Of a DNA stretch of 64,000 nucleotides, positions 34,669 to 43,531 are shown one piece after another. The stretch lies in the NCBI GenBank assembly GCA_023419375.1, contig JAEZYD010000056.1, forward strand, positions 118,440-182,439. The letters are read 5' to 3'. Below the pieces are notes generated by a model that did no database searches, had not been told where the DNA came from, and worked only from the letters and a program-made list of their open reading frames with translations. Position 1 is the stretch's first letter. Each line of letters begins with the position of its first letter. Position numbers and translations under genes: made by a program. This DNA comes from Pseudomonadota bacterium. Its GTDB lineage: Bacteria > Desulfobacterota > Desulfovibrionia > Desulfovibrionales > Desulfovibrionaceae.

Positions 34669-36642
34669 ATGCAGATTATTCCCACAAGCGTAAGCACTAA
34701 CGAAACGCTTTGGAACGTAGCCACCAACAACCGCCCCAATGACGAGCGGACGTCTTCCTTTATGGACGCCCTCAACTCCAGCTTGAAGGCCGTTGAAGAG
34801 GCTGACGCATCTGCCGATGTTTTTGAGGGCAAATCAGAATCCAAGCCCGGTACTCCTTTTACGCCCACCGCCAGAGCTGCCGCGCAGGTGCAAAGCCCTT
34901 ATTCGCGCAACACCAGCAACGGCGTCACCTACACGCTGAACGAAGTCTGTTTTACCAAGCAGGAAGTGCAGGACATGCACAACAAGCTCATCAAGGCTGG
35001 CGCTACGCCAGAAAGCCTTGCCAAGCTTGCGGCCCTGGCAGAAATGCCTGACGGCGCAACCCTCGCGCAGATAACTGCCAGCGTTAAGGGCGGCGGCGAC
35101 ATCCCTGTTCTCAGTGATGAGGACAAGGCCAACATCACCTCGCTGCTTAAAAAGATCGACCCCACCGGCGTTCTGGATACCAATGTTCAGGCCATGATGT
35201 TGCAGGGCAACACGCAGCAGGCATTCAACACCATATCGACTTTTGTGAGCAAGCTTGACCCGGCTGGCACCCTTGAAGTGAGCCAGGGTGAGGCCATTTC
35301 TCTCGGGCGCGGTCTTGGGCTTGGCACTGCCAACCTGCAAACCCTCGCCAACAGCTTTGGCAACAGCGCCTCCGTCACCTGCCTGAACGAACAGTTCGGC
35401 ACGCTCATGGCCCCGGTGACAGACTTTTTCACCACGCAGGCCGCTGCGCAAAAAACGCTTGATACTGCCCTCAAAACCACGTTGCAGCCCATCATCAGCA
35501 AGGCGCGGGCGCGCACGGAAAAAGAGAAGCAGGCCAGCTCGCTGCGCGACCGCACGGTGCAGCAGAGCAAGGTTCTCATAGACAAGACCGTTCAGAAAAA
35601 AAGCAGCAATATTCTTGGTGAAACCCTTGAAGCAGGCCAGAAGGCCGAACCGGGCGATATCAGGATCGCTGCGCAGAGCGAAGCCATTGGCAAGGATGCG
35701 ACCGCCACAAAGCATGAGGGCGATCGCAGCGCATCCGAAAACAAGGGCACAGCGACCCAGAGCATGCCCGCAGGAAGAACTGCCGACAGCACATCCGCGC
35801 AGCAGTCCGGTTCGCAGGCTGTCTCTCGCGCAAGCGCGCAGGCAGAACCCCAGACGGGCACGCAAGCGTCCAAAAATACTGCGGGCAATCAGATTCATGC
35901 GCAGTCTGCCACGCAGCAGGCCGCCGCTCTGGACGATAAGGGCCAGAAGAATGCCGACAGCAATTCCGGCCAGAGCGAATCCGACAAGGATCAAAAGGGC
36001 AAGTCTGCCTGGGGCGACCTGTTGGGCAAGGTTGATACGCAATCAGCAGCTATTACTGGGCGCGGCTCCACTCCCGCCTACGCGGCAGCGCAGGCCATGC
36101 AGGCTGCCCAAGCGGTCCAGAATACGTCTGACGTGCAGGATCCCTCAGCCGTTGCCCCCATCGGGCGGCAGGTGGCGCAGCAGGTTGAACAGGGCATGCT
36201 TTCAACCGCCAAGGGCGGCGGCACCCGGCTTGACCTGCAACTTAACCCGCAGGAGCTGGGTTCCATCACTGTTTCCCTTTCGGTGCGCAATGGCGAAGTC
36301 AGCGCGGTGATCCGCTCTGAAAAGTCGGAAACCAACGACATTATCAGCCGTCAGGCCGATGCAATCCGCATGAACCTTGAGCAGCAGGGCCTCAAGGTAG
36401 ACAAAATCGAAGTGCGGCAGGAAACGCCGCGGGAGCAGAACAGCGCATCCTGGCAGGATTTCAGCCAGCACAATTCCCGGCAGGAAGAAGATGCCCGCAG
36501 GGAAGAACTTGCCCGGCTGAAGAATCTTGCAACCGTTCGTAATTCCAGCTCAAATATTGATATTTCAACTTTGGAACAGCCTGTGCATTCTCTTGGCAAC
36601 ACGGCAAGATATACCACCAGCAACCTCAATGTGGTTGCCTGA
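34669..36642 (+). CDS. fliK: Flagellar hook-length control protein FliK
   Basis: A 657-residue FliK, the secreted ruler that sets hook length and switches export. Long low-complexity regions rich in Ala, Gln, Ser and Lys (about 270-460) are typical of FliK and are the least conserved part. The C-terminal switch domain (about 515-600) shows RLDLQLNPQELGSITVSLSV and EVSAVIRSEKSETNDIISRQ. AAGGAGTGAACC precedes the ATG. It is the first gene of a fliK-flgD-flgE unit behind a sigma-54-like promoter. Confidence 0.93.
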   Translation: MQIIPTSVSTNETLWNVATNNRPNDERTSSFMDALNSSLKAVEEADASADVFEGKSESKPGTPFTPTARAAAQVQSPYSRNTSNGVTYTLNEVCFTKQEVQDMHNKLIKAGATPESLAKLAALAEMPDGATLAQITASVKGGGDIPVLSDEDKANITSLLKKIDPTGVLDTNVQAMMLQGNTQQAFNTISTFVSKLDPAGTLEVSQGEAISLGRGLGLGTANLQTLANSFGNSASVTCLNEQFGTLMAPVTDFFTTQAAAQKTLDTALKTTLQPIISKARARTEKEKQASSLRDRTVQQSKVLIDKTVQKKSSNILGETLEAGQKAEPGDIRIAAQSEAIGKDATATKHEGDRSASENKGTATQSMPAGRTADSTSAQQSGSQAVSRASAQAEPQTGTQASKNTAGNQIHAQSATQQAAALDDKGQKNADSNSGQSESDKDQKGKSAWGDLLGKVDTQSAAITGRGSTPAYAAAQAMQAAQAVQNTSDVQDPSAVAPIGRQVAQQVEQGMLSTAKGGGTRLDLQLNPQELGSITVSLSVRNGEVSAVIRSEKSETNDIISRQADAIRMNLEQQGLKVDKIEVRQETPREQNSASWQDFSQHNSRQEEDARREELARLKNLATVRNSSSNIDISTLEQPVHSLGNTARYTTSNLNVVA

Positions 36643-36666
36643 ACCGGGCCGTGAGGAGAATGAAGT

Positions 36667-37440
36667 ATGGCCAGCAGCGTATCATCAGCAATCACCCAGG
36701 CTAACAACGAGTTCAATGCCGTTGTTGGCAAGCAGAAAGGTGGCGCGAACCTCGACAAGAACGCCTTTATGCTGCTTCTGGTGACGCAGTTCAAATATCA
36801 GGATCCGCTGAACCCTATGGACGACAAGGAATTTGTCTCCCAGATGGCGCAGTTCTCCAGCCTTGAACAGCTCATCAACCTGAATACCAGCATGGGTTCG
36901 CTGACTGACGCGTCCAACAACCAGCAGATGATCAACGCCACATCGTACATCGGCAAGGAAGTGACCGTTACCGGCAACAGTATCGGCAAGATTACGGACG
37001 CGACCGCAAAGACGACGTCCATCACCAAGTTCCGTTACGCGCCCAACGATGCCGTTGCCAGCGGCACCATCACGGTACGCGATGCCGACAACAACGTCGT
37101 CTACACTGAAACTGTGGACCCCAAGGCTGCCGGAACCACCTACGACTTCAACTGGAACGGCAAGAGCAGCGATGGAACCGTTGCCCCGGATGGCGTGTAC
37201 ACGGTCAATCTGGCCCTGCTCAATACCGCTGGCGAGGCTGTTATTGCCGATCAGGTGGTGGACGCAAAGGTTACGGGCGTGGTTACCAACAAGGGTGTTG
37301 TGTATCTGGGCCTTGACGGCGGTCAGTTGATGGAACTTTCAAAGGTGCGGCAGGTTACCGTGCCAACAACAACGCCATCAACGGCGGATTCTTCCGGGTC
37401 ATCAGGTTCGTCCGGATCATCAAGTTCATCTGGCGGTTAA
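36667..37440 (+). CDS. flgD: Flagellar hook capping protein FlgD
   Basis: A 257-residue FlgD, the scaffold cap for hook polymerisation. The conserved N-terminal block is present (FMLLLVTQFKYQDPLNPMDDKEFVSQ region, about 35-65), followed by TSYIGKEVTVTG and an Ig/Tudor-like fold ending in TFDFNW-like TYDFNWNGKSSDG. The C-terminus is a Ser/Gly-rich tail. It lies 24 bp after fliK and 84 bp before flgE. Confidence 0.94.
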   Translation: MASSVSSAITQANNEFNAVVGKQKGGANLDKNAFMLLLVTQFKYQDPLNPMDDKEFVSQMAQFSSLEQLINLNTSMGSLTDASNNQQMINATSYIGKEVTVTGNSIGKITDATAKTTSITKFRYAPNDAVASGTITVRDADNNVVYTETVDPKAAGTTYDFNWNGKSSDGTVAPDGVYTVNLALLNTAGEAVIADQVVDAKVTGVVTNKGVVYLGLDGGQLMELSKVRQVTVPTTTPSTADSSGSSGSSGSSSSSGG

Positions 37441-37524
37441 ACAGAATAGTTAAATTGCGGGCAGGCAGCCCCAAACTGCACTACCCAAAAAAATATCCCC
37501 CTATCCCAAGACACGGAGGAAGAT

Positions 37525-40005
37525 ATGAGTCTCTCATCCAGCATGTGGGCAAGTGTTTCCGGCCTTATGGCGCACGGGAACAAAATGAACATCGTCGGCA
37601 ACAACATCGCCAACGTCAGTACCCTGGCTTACAAGGGCCAGCGTGCGGACTTCAGCGACTATCTCTACACCGACGGCGGCAGCGTCAGCGGCACCACCCA
37701 GATTGGCCAGGGCGTCAGCACCTACGCTGTGCTCGGCGACTACTCGCAGGGTTCTTTTGAATCCACCAACTCGGTGACAGACCTTGCCATTGACGGCAAC
37801 GGCTTTTTCCAGGTGCGCAAGCAAAACAGCGACCAGATGTACTACAGCCGCGCCGGCGACTTTTACTTCAATAACAACCGCGAACTGCAAAACCCCGAAG
37901 GCTATCTGCTGCAAGGCTGGAAGGTCGACAACAGCAAATCGCTGAGTTTTTACGGCGGCGCAACAAGCACAGGCTCCACGGCAACGACCAACTCTGCCTA
38001 CAAGGGCACAGGCACGCCTGTGGACATCGTTCTGGACAGCTGGAACATTCCGCCCCAGCAGACGACCAACGTCAGCTTTACCATGGGCCTGACCAACAAC
38101 GGCACGGGCGACAAAACCACCAGCAGCACCAGCCCCATGACCGCCCTCTTTGACCTGTGGGACGCCAGGAGCACGCCGCCCATGGCTGACACTGCCTATG
38201 CCACGCAGTCAAGCATCAAGGTGTATGACGAGGGCGGCTCCACCCACAACCTTACGGTCTACTATGACCAGGTTGACGCCTCCAAGACGGACACCAACGG
38301 CAAGACCGTCTACAGCATTGAAGGTCTGCCCGCTGGCTACACCATGTATGAATACATGGTGACCATTCCCCCGGCTGAAGACCAGCGCAGTTACGGCGGC
38401 CAGGGCTACAACGCCAACACCAACACCTGGGGAACAGAGCCTACCAAATTTTATAACGACCCTGTCATGGGCACCAACAAGCAGGCTGGTGTTCTCATGA
38501 GCGGCGTCATGATTTTTGACGCCAGCGGCAAAATGGTAAACCAGACCGCTTACTCCTACGGCGCTACGGAAACGCCCGCCGCCAACAATCAGGTGGCGGT
38601 TGACCCCTCGCTCAAGAGTTCCTGGCAGCCCACCAAGACCTCCAGCAACGGTCTGCCCGTCTTTTCGGCCAACTTCACCGGGCAACCGCTGGCCAACAGC
38701 GTCAGTGAAACCATGACGCAGGGCACCACCACTGTCAGTCAGGTTGAAAAGCAGATCACAGAACTGGACTTTGGCCTGAAAGATGTCGGCAACCCTGCCT
38801 GGATTAACCCCATTGTCACCACTGTTCAAAAGAACAGCGCCGGTCAGCCCATGGGTACCGTTGGGTGGCCAGTAGCCAATACTTCTGTTGCACTGGGAAT
38901 GGATTCCTACGGCTACCACACTCTTACGACGCCTCCGCGATACGGCACCAAGGGCAGTAATGCCGTTTATGCAGACAGTAACGGCTACTACTGGACAAAC
39001 TCCGCTGCTACAGGTGCTGCACCTGTTAATGTGTACGGTACCCTCACCACAGGGCTTGGCAACCTTAACGTGGGCAATAACAATGGTGTGTACTACGTTG
39101 GCGCGGGAACAGGTGCAAGTGCTGTTACTTACACCAACCTCACCAAGGATGAAACCACTAGCACTACCTACCCCAGCGGCTCGGACAGCTACGGCAACTA
39201 TTATCAGGCCACAACATTTCCGCCAGCGAGTACAGATACCAAGTACTACGGCTATTTTCAGGACGGTGCCACGAAGCGCCGGGTGTACCATGACGGCACA
39301 AATTACGCCTATGATGATGCTGGCGGCGTCAAGCAAACACTCTCCGGCACCAATGCCTTTGTGGTCAACGTGGCCAAGTCCATCACGCCTACGACCTACA
39401 CTCTGCCCGATGCAGGTACCCGGCCCGTTCCAACCATGGTAACCGGCAACAACACTCTGGCAAGCCTGACGACAGAATCCAAGCAGACCAGCGTGTCGCC
39501 CAGCACTGGCGTACCGATCTACAAAAACGTGATCAACTACGGCAACATGGTGCCCACCATGACCTCTGTTCAGCGCGAAGACTCGGCCAGCGTAAGCAAT
39601 ACCACAACCTATACGGTGCAGAACAGAACGCAGGACGGTTACTCCTCCGGTACACTGAGCAACGTAAAAATCGACAACAATGGTGTTGTTTACGGCGTGT
39701 ATTCCAACAGCAAGACCCTGCCGCTGTACCAGATTGCATTGTATGACTTCAAATGCACGCAGGGTTTGTACCGCGAAGGCAGCAACCTTTATTCGCAGAC
39801 AAATGAATCTGGCGAAGCCAACCTTGGCGTTGCGGGCGATAACGGCTTTGGCAGCACAAAGGCCTACAATATTGAACAGTCCAACGTGGACATGTCGCGC
39901 GAATTTGTGCAGATGATTGCTACGCAGCGCGGCTTCCAGGCTAACTCAAAGACCATCACTACGGTGGACAACATGCTGGAAACCGTTATCGGCATGAAGC
40001 GGTAA
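37525..40005 (+). CDS. flgE: Flagellar hook protein FlgE
   Basis: An 826-residue hook subunit. The N-terminal rod-type motif is KMNIVGNNIANVSTLAYKG and the C-terminal helix ends FQANSKTITTVDNMLETVIGM, as in all FlgE/FlgF/FlgG. The length is about twice that of enterobacterial FlgE because of large Thr/Ser/Asn/Tyr-rich surface insertions in the middle (about 130-700). Long FlgE is usual in Desulfovibrio. GGAGGAAGAT precedes the ATG. A terminator lies about 90 bp after the stop. Confidence 0.94.
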   Translation: MSLSSSMWASVSGLMAHGNKMNIVGNNIANVSTLAYKGQRADFSDYLYTDGGSVSGTTQIGQGVSTYAVLGDYSQGSFESTNSVTDLAIDGNGFFQVRKQNSDQMYYSRAGDFYFNNNRELQNPEGYLLQGWKVDNSKSLSFYGGATSTGSTATTNSAYKGTGTPVDIVLDSWNIPPQQTTNVSFTMGLTNNGTGDKTTSSTSPMTALFDLWDARSTPPMADTAYATQSSIKVYDEGGSTHNLTVYYDQVDASKTDTNGKTVYSIEGLPAGYTMYEYMVTIPPAEDQRSYGGQGYNANTNTWGTEPTKFYNDPVMGTNKQAGVLMSGVMIFDASGKMVNQTAYSYGATETPAANNQVAVDPSLKSSWQPTKTSSNGLPVFSANFTGQPLANSVSETMTQGTTTVSQVEKQITELDFGLKDVGNPAWINPIVTTVQKNSAGQPMGTVGWPVANTSVALGMDSYGYHTLTTPPRYGTKGSNAVYADSNGYYWTNSAATGAAPVNVYGTLTTGLGNLNVGNNNGVYYVGAGTGASAVTYTNLTKDETTSTTYPSGSDSYGNYYQATTFPPASTDTKYYGYFQDGATKRRVYHDGTNYAYDDAGGVKQTLSGTNAFVVNVAKSITPTTYTLPDAGTRPVPTMVTGNNTLASLTTESKQTSVSPSTGVPIYKNVINYGNMVPTMTSVQREDSASVSNTTTYTVQNRTQDGYSSGTLSNVKIDNNGVVYGVYSNSKTLPLYQIALYDFKCTQGLYREGSNLYSQTNESGEANLGVAGDNGFGSTKAYNIEQSNVDMSREFVQMIATQRGFQANSKTITTVDNMLETVIGMKR

Positions 40006-40094
40006 CATAGAGATTGCAGTAGAAAGAGGGCCGGGGGGCCGCAATGCCCTCCCAGCGTTGGGGATAGCGCTGCAAACCTTTCTTTCCCGTGTCG

Positions 40095-40122
40095 GGCGTC
40101 GGCCATCTGGTCGGCGCCTTTT
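40095..40122 (+). terminator. Terminator of the hook operon
   Basis: A 10-bp stem with GU pairs (GGCGTCGGCC/GGTCGGCGCC), loop ATCT, then TTTT, about 90 bp past the flgE stop. Confidence 0.65.
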
Positions 40123-40204
40123 CACGTTGCAAACAAGGTTGCCGCGTCAGCTTGAAAATGAAAGCAGAAAGGAAGAGGGAGGGGATTTCACAAATAAGGA
40201 AAGG

Positions 40205-41230
40205 CTATCGGCCTCTGTCGCTCACGCCAAGCGGCTTGTTGCCGATGGTGCCGCGCAGCCAGTCGCAGTACTCGGGGAAGGTGGCCAGCAATATCTTGAG
40301 GGCATTTTCTTCTGCCAGAGCATACAGCCGGGCCGTTACCTTGCCTGTGCCTACCCAATGCCTGAGGTGGCGGGAAAGATCGGCATGCCGGGCAATCATG
40401 CCGCGCGCATGCACCCCCCGGAACCACTCCACCCCAATATCAAGGCAGACAGGCCCGCACTGCCTGTACGCCCCAGGCGACAATACCGGGCCATGCGGCA
40501 CGCACAGTGGCCGTGTTCTTTCCAGATCAAGCAGGCAGGCCCATTCATTGACCCGGCATTCCGGCAGGGGCCAGGGCTGGGCATCAAAAATACCTGCAAA
40601 GCCACGGTCATACGGCCTTGCAAAAATTTCCCTCTGGTGGGCCAGGGCATAAAGCTTCTTCAACTGGTTGTAATCAGGCCGAAAATCCATATACCGCTCT
40701 GGCCCGCACGGTTCGCAGCCCATGGCCTCGCGCGTCAGTTCCTCCACATGGGCCGGGCAGTTCCAGCACTGGCCAAGATGGCCCACAGCCACGGCATCAC
40801 CCATAAGGCCGCCCAGATAGCCAAGCACATCCTTGAGCACAAGCACGTCGTTGTGCATAAGGAACAGCCTGCGGCTCATGCTGTGCTCAAAAGCGTACTG
40901 GTAGCGGATGCCGTAGCGGTAGGCATCATCGGCAAAACGCGCCGGATCTGCGGCATTGAGATCAAGCCAGTAGTCGGGCTGAAAAACCCGGCACCTCTCC
41001 CCTATCAGGCTGCCCAGATACTGCACCAGTGCATAGGGGCTGACGATATCATACTGCGAGCCATACGGTTCAAACTGCAACCAGACGTTGCCCACATGGT
41101 TGCCGCTGTGCTTGAGCAGCGACAGGACAGAAAGCGCGGTCTGATACGGCTTGGCGAAAATATTCATCGCCACGTCTATCTTTTCAGAACCGCCCTGCCG
41201 CGGCGCAAACTGTTGAACAGCGACTGTCAT
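40205..41230 (-). CDS. Glycosyltransferase-like protein of unknown target
   Basis: A 341-residue soluble protein. The mid-part has LFLMHNDVLVLKDVLGYLGG, resembling a DxD-like acceptor site of GT-A nucleotide-sugar transferases, after YQTALSVLSLLKHSG at the N-terminus. Eight or so Cys residues are scattered through the protein. I do not recognise a closer family. The ATG at 41230 was chosen because the sequence before it (to 41413) looks unstructured; GGAACCGG lies upstream. It converges on flgE and sits near the two glycosyltransferases at 31.3-34.5 kb, so a surface or flagellin glycosylation role is possible. Confidence 0.65.
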   Translation of the reverse strand: MTVAVQQFAPRQGGSEKIDVAMNIFAKPYQTALSVLSLLKHSGNHVGNVWLQFEPYGSQYDIVSPYALVQYLGSLIGERCRVFQPDYWLDLNAADPARFADDAYRYGIRYQYAFEHSMSRRLFLMHNDVLVLKDVLGYLGGLMGDAVAVGHLGQCWNCPAHVEELTREAMGCEPCGPERYMDFRPDYNQLKKLYALAHQREIFARPYDRGFAGIFDAQPWPLPECRVNEWACLLDLERTRPLCVPHGPVLSPGAYRQCGPVCLDIGVEWFRGVHARGMIARHADLSRHLRHWVGTGKVTARLYALAEENALKILLATFPEYCDWLRGTIGNKPLGVSDRGR

Positions 41231-41309
41231 ATCATCCGGTTCCCCATTCGGCGGCGACAGAATTGGCAGATGCTTCGCCTGCGGACTATTCCTGTTCTTT
41301 CTGCCTGTC

Positions 41310-43433
41310 TTACCCTTCCATAGTGGCGGATTCTGCGCCAGAAGAAGATTTTTTGCTGGCCGCATCGGCTGTGGCAATGGCCTGCTGCAAATCTGCCGCG
41401 GCAACATTGGCAAGAGCGCTCACAATCTGGCTGTCAAAACCCTTGTCCTTCATGAGCAGGGCAACGGCTTCTTCGGGCTGCATGCCCGCGCGGTAGGAAC
41501 GTGGGCTGACCATGGCGCAGAAGGCGTTGACCACGGCCAGAATGCGCGCATTGTGATTGATGGCCTCCCCGGACAGATGCTGGGGCAGACCCGTGCCGTC
41601 CATGCGCTCGCCCATCTGGAAGACAGCGTCCGGCACTGGCAGATTGAACTGCATGTCGCGCAGGATGCCATAGGCGTATTCCGGCGCGCGCATAACCTCC
41701 GCCTGTTCTTCGGGGGTGAGCTTGCCCTTCTTGGTGAGCAGATCGCGCGGCACAAATATCTTGCCAACCTGCGAAAGGCGGGCCGCCAGCCGCAGGGTTT
41801 CCCTGTCCTTGTCGGGCAGGCTCATGGCGCCGGAGAGCAGGTCTGCCACATGCTCCATCTTCATGGAATGCCCGATGAGGTTCACGTCCACACTTTCAAT
41901 GGCCCGCACAAAGGCGGCAATGCTGTTGGCCTGACGTTCGCGCGCGGCCTCGGCGCGGCGGCGGAATTCCGTAATATCCTGAAAAATTCCCACGCAGCCG
42001 CCCTTGCCTTCTTCCCCTGAATTATCGTGATCTTCAAAGGGAAACAGGGTCACGCGGAAAAGGCGCACATCCCCTGGTTGGGGAACAGAAATCTCGATGC
42101 TGCCTTCCTTGCCGCTGGCGCTCACCTGGGCCATGCCCTCCATGAGCCTGAGGGCGGCATCTTCCGGCAGGGCCTCGCCCACGGGGGTTCCCTTGAGGGA
42201 ACCCTCGTCCTTGCCCGCAATCTGGCAAAAGGCCGGGTTGCACATCTGCAGGCGACCGTTTTTGTCCATGAGCATAAGCCCGGCCTGCAACGAAGCATTG
42301 ACGCTGTCGAGCATGATCTTCTGCTGGCGGATAAGCGTGTACAGATGCTTGAAATGCTGGGCAGTAGCCCTGTGAGAGCGGCTCACCAGCGAGGCCCAGA
42401 TAAAGGCCAGCAAAAGCGCCGTGCCAAGGCTGCCAAGAATGCCCAGACCGTATATCTGCTTTGCCTGACTTTCCACCAGCGCATCAACCATATCTGCCGG
42501 GGCCTCGATGGTCACAAGCCAGCCCAGACTATTCAGGTAACTGCCGAGTGAATAGGCCTCGCCGCCCCCCACAAGCCCCTGCCGACGCTTGAAAGCAAGG
42601 CCGTCAGCCAGAGCCACGGGCTGCACCGGCTCAAGCGCAGGTTTGGCGTCGCGCAGCAGTACGGCCTCTGTGCCGCTGCCGCCAGCCTGCAAAATGCGCG
42701 GCAGCAGCCCGCCGTACTGATCCTGACGCTGGGCAAGAAATGCCGTGAGCGCCCTGTCCACAGGAATGGTGGCAAAAAGCACGGCAACGGGGGCGCTCTC
42801 GCCCCGGCCCAGCACTTCGTACATGGGATCAGCCAGATCAATGACCATTGCATCGCCAAGAACACGCACAGGGCCAAAAACAACAGTTTTCCTGTCCACG
42901 GCGCTGGTCACAAGGCCAACCTGGGCCTCGCCAAGGGGCGCGTCCCCTTTGCTCACCACAAAGGGATTGCCCTTGGGCGAAACAATCCGCGCAGAAACCC
43001 AGTTTTTACCGCGCGCAAAGTCGCGCAGCAGATCCTGCATATAGCCCATCTGCTCGGCAAGATTGCGCAGCGATTCATCGCCGTTTTCCATGGCATCCGG
43101 CGCGGTGAGGCGCGCCTCGCCATCGGGGCCAAGGTTGCGCACATCCACGGCGAACAGGCGGAACATCTCTGCGCTGCTCACCAGCCGCGCCTGCTCAACA
43201 ACGGTTGCATGCCACGCGCGGATGGATTCCAGCGACTTATCCACCCACGATTGCTGCATTTCACGCTGGTTATTCAGAATATCCTGCGTGACGTTCTTGA
43301 GCTGCAAGGTGCAGAGGCCATAGGCCACAGCCGCCGCCACAGCAAAAAGCGACAGGCTGACAGCAGCCACTGCGGCTTTTTTCAGACGATAGCGACCAGC
43401 AACGGACTGCTCATTAAGTTCCTGCGTTTTCAT
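41310..43433 (-). CDS. Membrane sensor with Cache-like and PAS domains and a degenerate HD-GYP domain
   Basis: A 707-residue protein. TM1 is at about 20-42, a periplasmic Cache-like sensor at 45-325, TM2 at about 328-350, and PAS at about 375-495 (NGRLQMCNPAFCQIAG). The C-terminal part (about 505-680) has the HD-GYP fold, but the metal ligands are altered. The first His (H522) is kept; the HD dyad reads SQ (554-555) in ARLSQVGKI; the next His is Ala (A583 in RAPEY); the HHE motif is QMGER; and GYP is GLP (615-617). It is therefore probably not a c-di-GMP phosphodiesterase but a binding or scaffold domain. It is 98 bp from the LapG-like protease gene, transcribed in the same direction. Confidence 0.88.
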   Translation of the reverse strand: MKTQELNEQSVAGRYRLKKAAVAAVSLSLFAVAAAVAYGLCTLQLKNVTQDILNNQREMQQSWVDKSLESIRAWHATVVEQARLVSSAEMFRLFAVDVRNLGPDGEARLTAPDAMENGDESLRNLAEQMGYMQDLLRDFARGKNWVSARIVSPKGNPFVVSKGDAPLGEAQVGLVTSAVDRKTVVFGPVRVLGDAMVIDLADPMYEVLGRGESAPVAVLFATIPVDRALTAFLAQRQDQYGGLLPRILQAGGSGTEAVLLRDAKPALEPVQPVALADGLAFKRRQGLVGGGEAYSLGSYLNSLGWLVTIEAPADMVDALVESQAKQIYGLGILGSLGTALLLAFIWASLVSRSHRATAQHFKHLYTLIRQQKIMLDSVNASLQAGLMLMDKNGRLQMCNPAFCQIAGKDEGSLKGTPVGEALPEDAALRLMEGMAQVSASGKEGSIEISVPQPGDVRLFRVTLFPFEDHDNSGEEGKGGCVGIFQDITEFRRRAEAARERQANSIAAFVRAIESVDVNLIGHSMKMEHVADLLSGAMSLPDKDRETLRLAARLSQVGKIFVPRDLLTKKGKLTPEEQAEVMRAPEYAYGILRDMQFNLPVPDAVFQMGERMDGTGLPQHLSGEAINHNARILAVVNAFCAMVSPRSYRAGMQPEEAVALLMKDKGFDSQIVSALANVAAADLQQAIATADAASKKSSSGAESATMEG

Positions 43434-43531
43434 AGGCTTATCCTATAGTACATTGCGCATTAACGTACCGTTTGCGGTGAAAACCCGCCCCCACAAGGGC
43501 ATGGGCTGCGCGCTGCATGCCTGCGGCGGCT

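Noticed and set aside
34834..36042. 402-residue minus-strand ORF
   Set aside because: It is antisense to the low-complexity part of fliK; the repetitive codons keep the frame open by chance.
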